This document shows positions 26,197-35,236 of a stretch of 64,000 nt of DNA, piece by piece. The stretch covers positions 1,592,615-1,656,614 of the forward strand of contig NZ_FQUP01000001.1 in the NCBI RefSeq assembly GCF_900129325.1. The letters are read 5' to 3'. A program made the translations under genes and the position numbers. Each line of letters opens with the position of its first letter. The stretch's first letter is position 1. The notes beneath the pieces are model-generated. The model did not search any database, had not been told where the DNA came from, and was given only the letters and a program-made list of their open reading frames with translations. Source of the DNA: Kaistia soli DSM 19436 (GTDB lineage Bacteria; Pseudomonadota; Alphaproteobacteria; Rhizobiales; Kaistiaceae).

Positions 26197-27315
26197 GTGA
26201 GCGCTGGCGATGGGATCGGTGTCGGGCTGATCGGCACCGGCTATATGGGCAAGTGCCATGCGCTCGCCTGGAACGCGGTGGCGCCGACCTTTGGCGATGT
26301 CGCTCGGCCGCGCCTCGTGCATCTTGGCGAGGCCAATGCAGGGCTTGCTGCGACCAAGGCGGCAGAACTCGGCTTCGCGCGAGGCTCGGGCGACTGGCGT
26401 CGCGTGGTCGAAGATCCCGAGGTCGAGATCGTCTCTATCACCACGCCGAATGCCTTCCACGCCGAGATGGCGATCGCGGCACTCGAAGCTGGCAAGCACG
26501 TCTGGTGTGAAAAGCCGATGGCGACATCGCTCGCCGACGCCGAGGCCATGCTCGCAGCCGCCGGCAAGGCCGGCAAGGTGACTGCGCTCGGCTACAACTA
26601 CATCCAGAATCCCGCGATGTGGCACATGAAGGCGCTGATCGCCGAAGGAGCGATCGGCACCGTCAATCACGTGCGGTTCGAGATGGACGAGGACTTCATG
26701 GCCGATGGCACGGCGCCGTTCGGCTGGAAGAGCCAGTCTGCGTCCGGCTACGGAGCGCTCGACGATTTCGGCGTTCATCCGCTGTCGCTGCTGCAGGTGC
26801 TGGTCGGGCCGGTCACCGAGGTCATCGCCGATCTCGCCAAGCCCTATGAGACGCGGCCCGTCGCTGGCGGCAAGGCGGTGGAAACGCATGACATCGCCAA
26901 TGTGCTGTTCCGCGCCGGCACCGTTTCGGGCAGCCTCCTGCTCAACCGTTCGGCCTGGGGCCGCAAGGGCAGGATCGCCGTGCAGGTGTTCGGCTCCGAG
27001 GGGACGCTCGCCTTTGACCAGGAGCGGATGAACGAATTGCAGCTCTTCGAGGCGCGTGGCGCGGTCGCGAACCAGGGCTTCCGAACCATCCTCACCGGTA
27101 CCAGCCATCCGCCCTATGACAAGTTCATTCCCGCGCCCGGGCATGGTCTCGGCTTCAACGACCTCAAGGTCATCGAGGCGCACGAGATCTTGAAGCGCAT
27201 CGCCGGGGCGCCGGCGCATATCATCGATTTCGAAACGGGCCTCGCCATCGAGCGGGCCGTGCATGCGATGGCCCGCTCCCATGCCGAACGGTCCTGGGTG
27301 CGCGTCGGCTCCTGA
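26197..27315 (+). CDS. Gfo/Idh/MocA-family dehydrogenase, probably inositol-related
   Basis: 372 residues. The Rossmann fingerprint GLIGTGYMGKCHALAW is at the N-terminus, and the catalytic-lysine motif is in WCEKPMATS. The GTG at 26197 is chosen because GGGAGG precedes it by 6 bases; longer frames to 26068 run across the putative operator. It lies between iolR and iolG, so it may oxidise another inositol stereoisomer (scyllo-, chiro-) or a related sugar acid. The exact substrate is unknown. Confidence 0.8.
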   Translation: MSAGDGIGVGLIGTGYMGKCHALAWNAVAPTFGDVARPRLVHLGEANAGLAATKAAELGFARGSGDWRRVVEDPEVEIVSITTPNAFHAEMAIAALEAGKHVWCEKPMATSLADAEAMLAAAGKAGKVTALGYNYIQNPAMWHMKALIAEGAIGTVNHVRFEMDEDFMADGTAPFGWKSQSASGYGALDDFGVHPLSLLQVLVGPVTEVIADLAKPYETRPVAGGKAVETHDIANVLFRAGTVSGSLLLNRSAWGRKGRIAVQVFGSEGTLAFDQERMNELQLFEARGAVANQGFRTILTGTSHPPYDKFIPAPGHGLGFNDLKVIEAHEILKRIAGAPAHIIDFETGLAIERAVHAMARSHAERSWVRVGS

Positions 27316-27344
27316 TTGTTCTCCTCTCCACCGGAATCAAGCTC

Positions 27345-28340
27345 ATGACTGTCAGACTGGGACTTCTCGGCGCCGGCCGCATCGGCAAGGTGCATGCCGC
27401 GGCCATCGCGGCCATTCCCGCAGCCAAGCTCGTCGCCGTCGCCGACGCGTTTCCTGACGCCGCCAAGGCGCTCGCGGCTTCCTCGGGCGCGGAAGTGCGC
27501 GATGCCGACGCGATCATGGCGGCTGATGATATCGATGCCGTCCTCATCACGACGCCGACCGACCTGCATGCCACGATGATCGAGCAGGCGGCCAAGGCCG
27601 GCAAGGCAATCTTCTGCGAGAAGCCCATCGATCTCGATGTCGAGCGCGTGCGCGCCTGCCTCGCGGTCGTCGCCAAGCATGGCGTGCCTTTGATGGTGGG
27701 CTTCAACCGGCGCTTCGATCCGAATTTTGTCGAGGTACGCCGTCAGATCGATGCCGGCACAATCGGCAAGGTCGAGATGGTGTCGATCACCTCGCGCGAT
27801 CCGGCACCGCCGCCGGCCGATTATATCAAGCGCTCGGGCGGGCTCTTTCGCGACATGACCATCCATGATTTCGACATGGCGCGCTTCCTGCTCGGCGAAG
27901 AGCCGGTCAGCGTCTTCGCCAGCGCCTCGGTGCTGGTCGATCCTGAAATTGGCGAGCTCGGCGATTATGACAGCGCCTCGATCGTGCTCACCACCAAGTC
28001 TGGCCGCATCGCGCAGATCTCGAACACGCGCCGCGCCTCCTATGGCTATGACCAGCGCATTGAAGTGCTGGGCGAGAAGGGCCTCGTCTCGGCTGACAAT
28101 CTTCGCGCCACCAATGTCGAGATCGCCAACAGCACTGGCTATCTTCGCGAGCCGCTGCTCAACTTCTTCATGACGCGCTACACCGAAGCCTACCGCGCCG
28201 AGATCAGCGCGTTCATCGCGACCATCGTTTCCGGCGCTCCCGTGAGCCCGACCGGCGAGGACGGCCTCCGCGCTTTGCTTCTGGCGGAGGCTGCCTTGAA
28301 GTCGGCCAAGGAAAAGCGTGTCGTAGAGATTGCCGCCTGA
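27345..28340 (+). CDS. iolG: myo-inositol 2-dehydrogenase
   Basis: 331 residues. The NAD-binding loop is LGLLGAGRIGKVHAAAI, and FCEKPIDLDVERV is the IolG form of the EKP catalytic motif. VGFNRRFDPNF and GGLFRDMTIHDFDMARF (with the conserved D-x3-H) complete the active site. It oxidises myo-inositol to scyllo-inosose, the first step of the pathway completed by iolE, D, B and C on the other strand. Confidence 0.92.
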   Translation: MTVRLGLLGAGRIGKVHAAAIAAIPAAKLVAVADAFPDAAKALAASSGAEVRDADAIMAADDIDAVLITTPTDLHATMIEQAAKAGKAIFCEKPIDLDVERVRACLAVVAKHGVPLMVGFNRRFDPNFVEVRRQIDAGTIGKVEMVSITSRDPAPPPADYIKRSGGLFRDMTIHDFDMARFLLGEEPVSVFASASVLVDPEIGELGDYDSASIVLTTKSGRIAQISNTRRASYGYDQRIEVLGEKGLVSADNLRATNVEIANSTGYLREPLLNFFMTRYTEAYRAEISAFIATIVSGAPVSPTGEDGLRALLLAEAALKSAKEKRVVEIAA

Positions 28341-28477
28341 CAGGAGAGGGCATCTCTCGACCGGTTCACATGAGCGTCACGGCGCGTATCTAGCGTCCGT
28401 CACTCCGTTCGATCGCGATCGGAGGGAGCCGGTTCAACGTTGCTGGCTGGCCGGAACGGAAAGCGGAGTGTGACGCC

Positions 28478-29365
28478 ATGCGTGAACTGGTCGAACTGAT
28501 GAACGAGGTCCCCGCCGCCGATGGCGTTGCGATCTGGAGCGGCGATCATCGCGTGCGGCTCAAATGGCACCGTCTGAAGCGGCACCGTGACGATGTGCCG
28601 TTCACGCCGACTGTGCTCGCCGAGGCTCTCGCGCTAGGGGCGTCTTCGGAGATCGACTTGCGTCTCCATGCCGAGGACGGCTTCGTCGTGCTGCACGACG
28701 AAACGCTCGACCGCGAGACGACCGGCTCGGGGCCGGTCGCATCGGCCACGATCGCGACGCTGCGCGGCCTCTCCATGCGCCATCCAGATGGCACGCCGAG
28801 CGAGGAGGCTGTGCTGCTGCTCGATGATCTTGTCTTGCTGGCTAAAAACAGCGCTACCCCCGATGCGCTCGTCCAGCTCGATCTCAAGGAGACGGCTGCG
28901 GTGCTGACGCCGGCCGTCGTCGCGCGCTTCGCCGCCATCGTCGCCCCGGTCGCGGATCGGTGCATCCTCTCCTGCGCCGATATCGAGGCGGTTCGAATTC
29001 TGGCCGGAGCCGTGCCGGGCCTTGCGGCCGGGTATGATCCCTCGGAGCCGAAGGTCGTCGCCGGGCTCGCGACCGCCGACGAATATGCCGGCTTTGTCGC
29101 GGCGGCGATTGATACAGCCGGCGCGGCCTCGACGATCTATCTCGATTATCCGATCGTGCTGAAGGCGGCGGCGCTTGGATATGACGTCGTCGGCGCTTTC
29201 CATGCCGCCGACAAGCTGGTCGATGCGTGGACGCTCAACACCGATCATCCGGATGCCGCGACCAGTCTCCGCCATCTGGTGGCGCTCGAGGTCGATCAGA
29301 TCACCACCGACGAGCCGATCGCGCTTCAGGCGCTATTCGAAAGCAGCGACAACAGCCAGGGCTGA
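28478..29365 (+). CDS. glycerophosphodiester phosphodiesterase-family protein
   Basis: 295 residues. The TIM-barrel GDPD signature is partly visible as SSEIDLRLHAEDGFVVLHDETLDRET (E-x-D and H-D-x-x-L-x-R-T-type motifs). The usual N-terminal HRG start is replaced by WHRLKRHRDD, so activity is uncertain. No signal peptide. Its 3' end overlaps the oppositely directed inositol-monophosphatase gene by 40 bases. With the iol genes next door it could release glycerol phosphate or inositol from phosphodiesters (inference). Confidence 0.72.
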   Translation: MRELVELMNEVPAADGVAIWSGDHRVRLKWHRLKRHRDDVPFTPTVLAEALALGASSEIDLRLHAEDGFVVLHDETLDRETTGSGPVASATIATLRGLSMRHPDGTPSEEAVLLLDDLVLLAKNSATPDALVQLDLKETAAVLTPAVVARFAAIVAPVADRCILSCADIEAVRILAGAVPGLAAGYDPSEPKVVAGLATADEYAGFVAAAIDTAGAASTIYLDYPIVLKAAALGYDVVGAFHAADKLVDAWTLNTDHPDAATSLRHLVALEVDQITTDEPIALQALFESSDNSQG

Positions 29366-30159
29366 AGACTGGGATTGGTGCCGAGCACGGCGCCGCGCGC
29401 ATCGACTGGGCCGCCGTGAAAACCGGTGACGGCGCCGCCGGCTTCCGACAGGACCAGTGCGGCGGCGGCGTAGTCGAGCGGCGAGAGGCCGTCCTCGAAG
29501 AAGGCATCGTGCCGGCTCGCGGCGACATAGCAAAGGCTGAGCGCCGCCGAGCCGAGGCGCCGCGTTCCGGCGGCCGTATCCATGACCGCGCGCAGCGCCA
29601 GGTGGTAGGTCTCGACCGGAATGCTGCGCACCTGGCCCGGGACCGGCAAGCTTGCGGCGATCAAGGCTTCGTTGGGCGCAAGACTGCGATGGATGGCCAG
29701 TCTCTCGCCGTTTCTATAGGCGCCAAGTCCCTTCTCAGCCACGAAGGCTTCGCCGAGCGAGGGATCGAGGACGACGCCGGCAACCGTCTCGCCGTTTTCG
29801 ACTAGCGCGATGCAGATGCCGAAGAAGGGCAGGCCCCAGGCAAAGTTGGTGGTTCCGTCGATCGGGTCGATGAGGAAGGTCCCGTCGGCGCTACCAGGAA
29901 TCGCGGTCTCTTCCTCGCCTGTGATCGCATGGTCCGGAAAGCGGTCAAGGAGCGCGGCCGTGATCGCCCGCTCGGACGCGATGTCGGCCGCCGTCTGGAA
30001 GTCGCGGGCGCCCTTCAACGTGAGACGTTCCCGCTCATGCCTGCCGCCAAGAGCCTCGATTGCCCGCGCGCCGGCGATCGCCGCCGCCAGCATGGCGCGG
30101 CTACGCTCCGAAGGCGTGATGGCGGGGAGGGCGGCGATATCGGCGAGGCGCGGCGGCAT
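29326..30159 (-). CDS. inositol-monophosphatase-family protein
   Basis: 277 residues. The three metal-binding elements are present: GEEETA, DPIDGTTNFAWG, and SPLDYAAAALVLSEAGG (the usual WD replaced by LD). It dephosphorylates inositol phosphate or a related sugar phosphate such as histidinol or fructose bisphosphate. The start at 30159 is chosen because AAGGA lies 7 bases upstream; longer starts at 30189 and 30228 lack a site. The context favours a role in feeding inositol into the iol pathway. Confidence 0.82.
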   Translation of the reverse strand: MPPRLADIAALPAITPSERSRAMLAAAIAGARAIEALGGRHERERLTLKGARDFQTAADIASERAITAALLDRFPDHAITGEEETAIPGSADGTFLIDPIDGTTNFAWGLPFFGICIALVENGETVAGVVLDPSLGEAFVAEKGLGAYRNGERLAIHRSLAPNEALIAASLPVPGQVRSIPVETYHLALRAVMDTAAGTRRLGSAALSLCYVAASRHDAFFEDGLSPLDYAAAALVLSEAGGAVTGFHGGPVDARGAVLGTNPSLQPWLLSLLSNSA

Positions 30160-30271
30160 TGATGAATCCTTCTCGGGGCTGTCGTCCATAGCAGCTGGCA
30201 ATGGCGAATTGATTGCGGCGATGGCCATGCAAATCCGCTAGCTTCGCGTTCATGGGATGCGGGAGACGAAC

Positions 30272-31039
30272 ATGGCAGGACGGCTGCAGGGCAAGACGGC
30301 GCTGATTTCGGGCGGCGCGACCGGCATGGGCGGGGCCACATCCGCCCTGTTCGCCCGGGAGGGCGCGCGGGTCGCCATCGTCGACCGCAACGCTGAGGCA
30401 GCAGCAGCGCTCGTCGCGGAGATCCATGCAGCGGGAGGCGACGCTATCGCGTTCACGGCCGACGTCTCGCAGGCCGCGGATGTCGAGGCGGCGGTTGCCG
30501 GCGCGATGGCTGCTTTCGGTCGCATCGACGTGCTGTTCAACCATGCCGGCTCGATCGTCATCAAGCCATTCCTCGAGACGACCGAGGAAGAATGGGACCG
30601 CCTCACGGCCATCAACGTCAAGAGCATGTTCCTGATGACCAAGGCGGTGCTCCCGCACATGATCGCAGGCGGCGGCGGCTCAATCGTCTGCACGTCTTCG
30701 ATCTCGGCCGTGGCGGCGACACCGATGGAAGTGCTCTACGACACGACCAAGGGCGCCTGCCACATGTTCGCGCGCGCGATCGCTGTCGAGTTCCGCGATC
30801 GCAACATTCGCTGCAATGCCGTCTGTCCGGGCTTCGTCCGCACGCCGCACGGCAATCGCGAGGTGACAGACCTGTTGCGCTACGGCGTCGATGTCTCCGA
30901 CGCCGCGCTCGCCGCGCAGCAGGGGCGCATCTGCGAGCCGGAGGAGGTGGCGCGCGCGGTGCTCTTCCTCGCCAGCGACGATGCCAGCTTCGTCAACGGT
31001 ACGCACCTCTTCGTCGACAACGCCTTCACGGCCGCCTGA
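30272..31039 (+). CDS. SDR-family oxidoreductase
   Basis: 255 residues, a classical short-chain dehydrogenase. The cofactor loop is GGATGMGGATSALF, the NAG motif is in NHAG, the catalytic Ser is in TSSISA, and Tyr-Lys is in YDTTK. D at the end of strand 2 (IVDRN) favours NAD(H). GGGAG precedes ATG 30272; an upstream Met at 30257 is possible. It is divergent from the phosphatase gene, and its 3' end overlaps cueR by 14 bases on the other strand. The substrate is unknown. Confidence 0.82.
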   Translation: MAGRLQGKTALISGGATGMGGATSALFAREGARVAIVDRNAEAAAALVAEIHAAGGDAIAFTADVSQAADVEAAVAGAMAAFGRIDVLFNHAGSIVIKPFLETTEEEWDRLTAINVKSMFLMTKAVLPHMIAGGGGSIVCTSSISAVAATPMEVLYDTTKGACHMFARAIAVEFRDRNIRCNAVCPGFVRTPHGNREVTDLLRYGVDVSDAALAAQQGRICEPEEVARAVLFLASDDASFVNGTHLFVDNAFTAA

Positions 31040-31463
31040 ACGCCCGCGCCGGCGCCGGTTCGGCATCAGCCACCAAGCCCTCGGCGAGGTCGTCGAGAAT
31101 CGGGCAGTCCGGGCGGTGATCGCCATGGCAGTGGCCGGCGAGGTGACGGAGCGTGCGTGCCATGCCTTCGAGCTCGCGAATGCGGCGCTCGATGTCGGCG
31201 ACATGGCCGAGCGCGATCCGCTTCACCTCGGCGCTTTCGCGGCTCTTGTCGCGCCAGAGCGCTAGCAGCGTCGTCATCTCCTCGACCGAGAAGCCGAGGT
31301 CGCGGGCGCGGCGGATGAAGCGCAACGTCTCGACGTCGCTGGGCTGATAGGTGCGGTAGCCGGCCTCGGTGCGCGCCGCATCGGCGATGAGGCCGATGCT
31401 CTCATAGTAGCGGATCATCTTGGCCGATACGCCCGAGGCCCGCGAGGCTTCGCCGATATTCAT
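31026..31463 (-). CDS. cueR: copper-responsive MerR-family regulator
   Basis: 145 residues. The N-terminal MerR winged helix (MNIGEASRASGVSAKMIRYY) is followed by a dimer helix and the metal loop C-HGDHRPD-C (two Cys seven residues apart), the CueR signature for Cu(I)/Ag(I)/Au(I). The start is 2 bases after the copA stop, so cueR is cotranscribed with its target. The matching promoters lie at 33801-33877. Confidence 0.92.
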   Translation of the reverse strand: MNIGEASRASGVSAKMIRYYESIGLIADAARTEAGYRTYQPSDVETLRFIRRARDLGFSVEEMTTLLALWRDKSRESAEVKRIALGHVADIERRIRELEGMARTLRHLAGHCHGDHRPDCPILDDLAEGLVADAEPAPARAFRRP

Positions 31464-31465
31464 GA

Positions 31466-33766
31466 TCAGGCTCCTTTCGGGCGGAAACGCTTCAGCCGCA
31501 GCGCGTTGCCGACCACAAAGACGCTGGAGAGCGCCATCGCGGCCGCGCCGAGCATCGGGGAGAGCAGGATACCGAACGGCGCATAGAGCAGGCCCGCCGC
31601 GACGGGGATCAGCGCCGCATTGTAGATGAAGGCCCAGAAGAGGTTTTCGCCGATATTGCGCATGGTCGCCTTGGACAAGCCGATCGCGGTCACCACGCCC
31701 CCAAGATCGCCAGACATCAGCACCACGTCGGCGCTTTCGATCGCGACATCCGTGCCGGTGCCGATGGCTATGCCGATATCGGCTGCGGCAAGGGCCGGCG
31801 AATCGTTGATGCCATCGCCGACAAAGGCGACACGCGCACCGCCCTTCCGCAATTCGGCCACCACGTCAGCCTTTCCCTCGGGCATTACGCCGGCATGCAC
31901 TTCATCAATCCCTGCCGCCTGCGCGATCGCCCGCGCCGTCGCCTTGCCATCGCCGGTCACCATCACGACGCGGCGGCCGAGCCGCTTCAGCCCGGCAATG
32001 GCAGCGGCTGTGGTTGGCTTCAAAGCGTCGCTGACCGCGATGACCCCGGCCGCCTTGTCGTCGATCGCAACCAGTATCGGCGACTTGCCTTCTTCGCCGA
32101 GCCTCGACATCTCGGCTGCGAGCGGCGCGAGATCGACGCCTTGGGTGCCCAGAAATCGCGCGGTTCCAACCAGGACCATCCGGCCTTCGACACGAGCTCT
32201 GATACCGTTGCCGATAACGGCCTCGAATGTCTCGGCCTCGACCGACGGCAGGTCCTCAGCTTCCGCCGCCTTCTGCAGGGCGCGAGCGATCGGATGCTCC
32301 GAACGGGCCTCAGCGCTGGCGACAAGGCCGAGCAACTCGTCGCGCGCAACATCGCCGATTGGGATCAGGTCGGTCAGCACGGGCTTGCCTTCGGTCAGCG
32401 TGCCCGTCTTGTCGATCGCCACCACATCGGCACCGGCAAGGGCCTGCAGGGCATCGCCCTGGCGGAACAGGATGCCGAATTCGGCGGCGCGGCCGGTGCC
32501 GACCATGATCGAGACGGGCGTCGCGAGCCCCATGGCACATGGGCAGGCGATGATCAGCACGGCCACCGCGTTGACGAGGGCAAGCGAGAGCGCAGGCTCA
32601 GGACCGAAGAAATACCAGCCCAGGAATGTCAAGATCGCTACCACGATGACGGCGGGCACAAAGATGCCGGTGACGCGGTCGACGAGCGCCTCGATCGGCA
32701 GCTTGGCGCCCTGCGCAGCCTCGACCATGCGGACGATCTCGGCCAGCTTGGTATCGCTGCCGACGCGTTCGGCGCGGAAAGAAAAGCTGCCGCCGCCATT
32801 GACCGTGCCCCCGACGACGGCCGCGCCCGCTGCCTTTGCCACAGGAGCAGGCTCGCCGGAGATCATCGATTCGTCGACATGCGACATGCCCTCTGTGACG
32901 GTGCCGTCCACGGGGATGCGCTCGCCCGGGCGAACCAGCACGATGTCGCCGACGCGGACTGCTTCTATCGGCATGTCAGCGGCGGCGCCGCCGTCGCGGC
33001 TGACCCGGGCGGTCTTCGGGCTGAGCTTGATGAGCGCCGTGATCGCGGCGCCGGTCCGGCCCTTGGCGCGCGCCTCCAGCATGCGGCCGAGCAGGATCAG
33101 CGTCACGATCACCGCAGCCGCCTCGAAATAGAGCGCGTCATTGCCGGCGGGGATGAGTTGGGGCGCGAAGGTTACGACCGTCGAATAGAGCCAGGCGGCG
33201 CCTGCGCCGAGCGCGACGAGCGCGTTCATTTCCGGCTGCCCCTTCAGCAGCGCCGGAATGCCCGAAACGAAGAACCGGCGGCCGGGAATCGCGAGGACGA
33301 GGGTCGCCAGCGCGAATTGCAACCAGGCGTTCCACGGGCCGAGCGTCATCATCGTCCAGTGATGGAAAGCCGGGACCAGATGGCCGCCCATCTCAAAGAC
33401 GGCGATCGGGAGCGTCAACGCAGCGGCGAGCGCGAGATCGCGCCCGAGGCCGTCCGCATTGTGGTTGTGATGGGCCATCGCATCATGCGGCGGATGATCA
33501 TGCGTCAGTTGATGAGCCTGATAGCCCGCTCCGGCCACCGCCGCTTCGATCGCGCCGGACATGGACGCGCCGTGCGCATGGATCGTCGCGCGTTCGGTGG
33601 CGAGATTGACGCTGGCCGTGTCGACGCCCGGAACCGCCTTGATCGCCTTCTCGACACGCGAGACGCAGGAAGCGCAGGTCATTCCCTCGATCGAAAACTC
33701 GATTCGCTCAGGCTGAGCGCCGTGCGCGGAGGTCGTTACCTTGGCGGGGTCATGGTGCTGTGTCAT
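31466..33766 (-). CDS. copA: Cu(I)-exporting P-type ATPase
   Basis: 766 residues. One N-terminal heavy-metal domain ([15 protein letters not shown]) is followed by a His-rich linker ([15 protein letters not shown]), eight predicted helices with the transport motif [10 protein letters not shown], the phosphorylation site [11 protein letters not shown], an HP motif (SEHPIA) and the hinge [16 protein letters not shown]. It pumps copper out of the cytoplasm. It is divergent from copZ with a CueR-type promoter between. Confidence 0.96.
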   Translation of the reverse strand: MTQHHDPAKVTTSAHGAQPERIEFSIEGMTCASCVSRVEKAIKAVPGVDTASVNLATERATIHAHGASMSGAIEAAVAGAGYQAHQLTHDHPPHDAMAHHNHNADGLGRDLALAAALTLPIAVFEMGGHLVPAFHHWTMMTLGPWNAWLQFALATLVLAIPGRRFFVSGIPALLKGQPEMNALVALGAGAAWLYSTVVTFAPQLIPAGNDALYFEAAAVIVTLILLGRMLEARAKGRTGAAITALIKLSPKTARVSRDGGAAADMPIEAVRVGDIVLVRPGERIPVDGTVTEGMSHVDESMISGEPAPVAKAAGAAVVGGTVNGGGSFSFRAERVGSDTKLAEIVRMVEAAQGAKLPIEALVDRVTGIFVPAVIVVAILTFLGWYFFGPEPALSLALVNAVAVLIIACPCAMGLATPVSIMVGTGRAAEFGILFRQGDALQALAGADVVAIDKTGTLTEGKPVLTDLIPIGDVARDELLGLVASAEARSEHPIARALQKAAEAEDLPSVEAETFEAVIGNGIRARVEGRMVLVGTARFLGTQGVDLAPLAAEMSRLGEEGKSPILVAIDDKAAGVIAVSDALKPTTAAAIAGLKRLGRRVVMVTGDGKATARAIAQAAGIDEVHAGVMPEGKADVVAELRKGGARVAFVGDGINDSPALAAADIGIAIGTGTDVAIESADVVLMSGDLGGVVTAIGLSKATMRNIGENLFWAFIYNAALIPVAAGLLYAPFGILLSPMLGAAAMALSSVFVVGNALRLKRFRPKGA

Positions 33767-33800
33767 CGGCTTTCCGCTCGTTCTGATCTTGATGACCCGT

Positions 33801-33831
33801 TAGATAGGGCTTCCCATCATGGGAAGGTCAA
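33801..33831 (-). promoter_or_regulatory. CueR-type promoter of copA
   Basis: Reading the minus strand: -35 TTGACC (33831-33826), a 19-bp spacer containing the dyad CTTCCC-ATGAT-GGGAAG, then -10 TATCTA (33806-33801). The overlong 19-bp spacer with a dyad inside it is the diagnostic arrangement for MerR-family activation by DNA unwinding. Confidence 0.85.
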
Positions 33832-33846
33832 GGTGCATTTTAACTC

Positions 33847-33877
33847 TTGACCTTGCCATGGTTGGAAGCCCCAGATC
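33847..33877 (+). promoter_or_regulatory. CueR-type promoter of copZ
   Basis: -35 TTGACC (33847-33852), a 19-bp spacer with the imperfect dyad CTTGCCATGGTTGGAAG, -10 CAGATC (33872-33877). It resembles the divergent copA promoter; the two -35 boxes are only 15 bases apart and face away from each other. Confidence 0.8.
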
Positions 33878-33909
33878 TCGATCAACGAACCATGAGAAAG
33901 GTGCTTCCA

Positions 33910-34107
33910 ATGTTGATTTTCACTGTTCCAGACATGACCTGCGGCCATTGCGCCTCGACCATTGGCAAGGCCGCGCGCGCAGCTGCCCCGGCAGCGGAGG
34001 TCACGGTGAACCTGGCGTCGAAGCGCGTAGAGGTTGCAGGCGAAGCAGATGCGTCCGTCGTCGCCGCTGCGATCCGGGCCGCCGGCTACGAGCCGGCCGC
34101 CGCCTGA
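33910..34107 (+). CDS. copZ: copper chaperone, heavy-metal-associated domain protein
   Basis: 65 residues, a single HMA ferredoxin-like domain with the Cu(I) motif MTCGHC. It carries copper to CopA in the cytosol. ATG 33910 is preferred: AAAGG lies upstream and it gives a canonical MLIFTVPDM start; the frame extends further upstream, but that would run into the promoter. The 3' end overlaps the convergent doxX-like gene by 22 bases. Confidence 0.92.
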   Translation: MLIFTVPDMTCGHCASTIGKAARAAAPAAEVTVNLASKRVEVAGEADASVVAAAIRAAGYEPAAA

Positions 34108-34493
34108 CGCCCGTCCAGGCTGAAGGCGCCGGGTCCGGCAGCGGCGATATAGAGGAAGACGAAACAGAACAGGATCGGTGCGTCGCCCTGATTGTTGATC
34201 GGGAAGAACGCGATCGGCAGATGCTCCATGAAATAGGCGATCGCCATTTCGCCCGAGAGCAGGAAGGCGACCGGCCGCGTCAGTAGCCCGACGATCAGGA
34301 GCAGGCTGCCGATGATCTCAATCAAGCCGGCGGTCCAGAACAGCGTCAGGGGCGGCACACTGCTCATGCCCTCGACATAAGGCCAGCCGAGAACCTTCGA
34401 CGTGCCATGCTCGAGAAACAGCGGCGCCGCGACGATGCGAAGCGCGGCCAGAAGTTCAGGCCGCCAGCGATCCAGGAATCTCATCGAGAGCAT
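34086..34493 (-). CDS. DoxX-family membrane protein
   Basis: 135 residues with four predicted helices. The DoxX pattern is clear: an initial LLAALRIVAAPLFLEHGTSK helix, a Pro-rich loop, and the E-rich second helix (AGLIEIIGSLLLIVGL). The role is unclear; family members act in quinone or thiol redox at the inner membrane. It is convergent with copZ. Confidence 0.85.
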   Translation of the reverse strand: MLSMRFLDRWRPELLAALRIVAAPLFLEHGTSKVLGWPYVEGMSSVPPLTLFWTAGLIEIIGSLLLIVGLLTRPVAFLLSGEMAIAYFMEHLPIAFFPINNQGDAPILFCFVFLYIAAAGPGAFSLDGRQAAAGS

Positions 34494-34659
34494 GTCGTCC
34501 TCCGGCGCACCGGCGGAAATCCTACACCTCTCGGGGAATAAAGCGGCATCACGAAGCGCGGCGCTGCATGGGCTGCCGCTCCCGGGGTTCTTGTTGGAAC
34601 GAAACGGGCGCGGGCGCTTTGACTCTCCGGAAGCCGATTCAACGGCTCAGGAGGTCATC

Positions 34660-34872
34660 ATGGTCGTAGACAAGGTTCTGAACACGATCGTTCCCGGCCG
34701 CGCTCAGCGTGAGCAGAAAAAGGCCGACGAGCGTAAGCTTGATCTGGAGCTCAACGAGACGTTCCCGACCAGCGATCCGCTCGCTTCGACGCAGCCGGGG
34801 GCTGGGGTGACTGGCGCGGAAGTGAAGCCTTCGCAGCTTTCCCCATCGCAAATCGCATCCGGCCGCAAATAG
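34660..34872 (+). CDS. small hydrophilic protein, conserved-type hypothetical
   Basis: 70 residues. A charged helix (RAQREQKKADERKLDLELNE) is followed by FPTSDPLASTQPG and a Ser/Gln-rich tail. No membrane segment or known domain. AGGAGG lies 5-6 bases before the ATG, a strong site. The ETFPTSDPLAS motif recurs, from memory, in short rhizobial proteins of unknown function. It is followed at once by a strong terminator hairpin. Confidence 0.72.
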   Translation: MVVDKVLNTIVPGRAQREQKKADERKLDLELNETFPTSDPLASTQPGAGVTGAEVKPSQLSPSQIASGRK

Positions 34873-34893
34873 CGACATCGTCGTCATCAAGAA

Positions 34894-34920
34894 AAATGCC
34901 CGGGCTGGTCCCGGGCATTT
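34894..34920. terminator. bidirectional terminator hairpin
   Basis: Perfect 11-bp arms AAATGCCCGGG / CCCGGGCATTT around a 5-base loop, with A-run and T-run edges on the two strands. It lies 21 bases after the stop of the small plus-strand gene and 20 bases after the stop of the convergent small minus-strand gene, so it should serve both. Confidence 0.85.
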
Positions 34921-34940
34921 GCGTCGTCTGGCAATGGCCA

Positions 34941-35162
34941 TCAGCGGCTTGCGATTTCGTCGCGGCCTTCGCCAAAATCCTCATCGTCGAAGTCGATCGT
35001 CGCGTGCCGCTCGCCGCCGGGGTCCGGCAAAGGCTGAGAATCTTGGTTCTCGTCGGCGACATCTTCCGCCTGCTGCTGGCGGATGTTCTCGTCATCGTTC
35101 GAAAAGCCGCCCTGCTGGCGCTCATCGGTATTCGCATAGGGCTTGGGGTCGTGTTCGATCAT
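34941..35162 (-). CDS. small acidic hypothetical protein
   Basis: 73 residues, strongly acidic and polar (QQQAEDVADENQD, FDDEDFGEGRDE), no membrane segment, probably disordered. GGAGG sits 6-7 bases before ATG 35162. Convergent with the other small gene. Function unknown. The codon use looks genuine (open, high third-position GC). Confidence 0.62.
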   Translation of the reverse strand: MIEHDPKPYANTDERQQGGFSNDDENIRQQQAEDVADENQDSQPLPDPGGERHATIDFDDEDFGEGRDEIASR

Positions 35163-35236
35163 GCGACGTCCTCCGTCCTGATGGCGTGACGGAGGCAAAC
35201 GTCACCTCGCTGGAACGGTTCCGTAGTCCGCTGGGC

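Noticed and set aside
31895-33850. 651-codon open frame on the plus strand opposite copA
   Set aside because: copA is unmistakable on the minus strand. The antisense frame has no motif and an implausible Arg/Asp/His composition.
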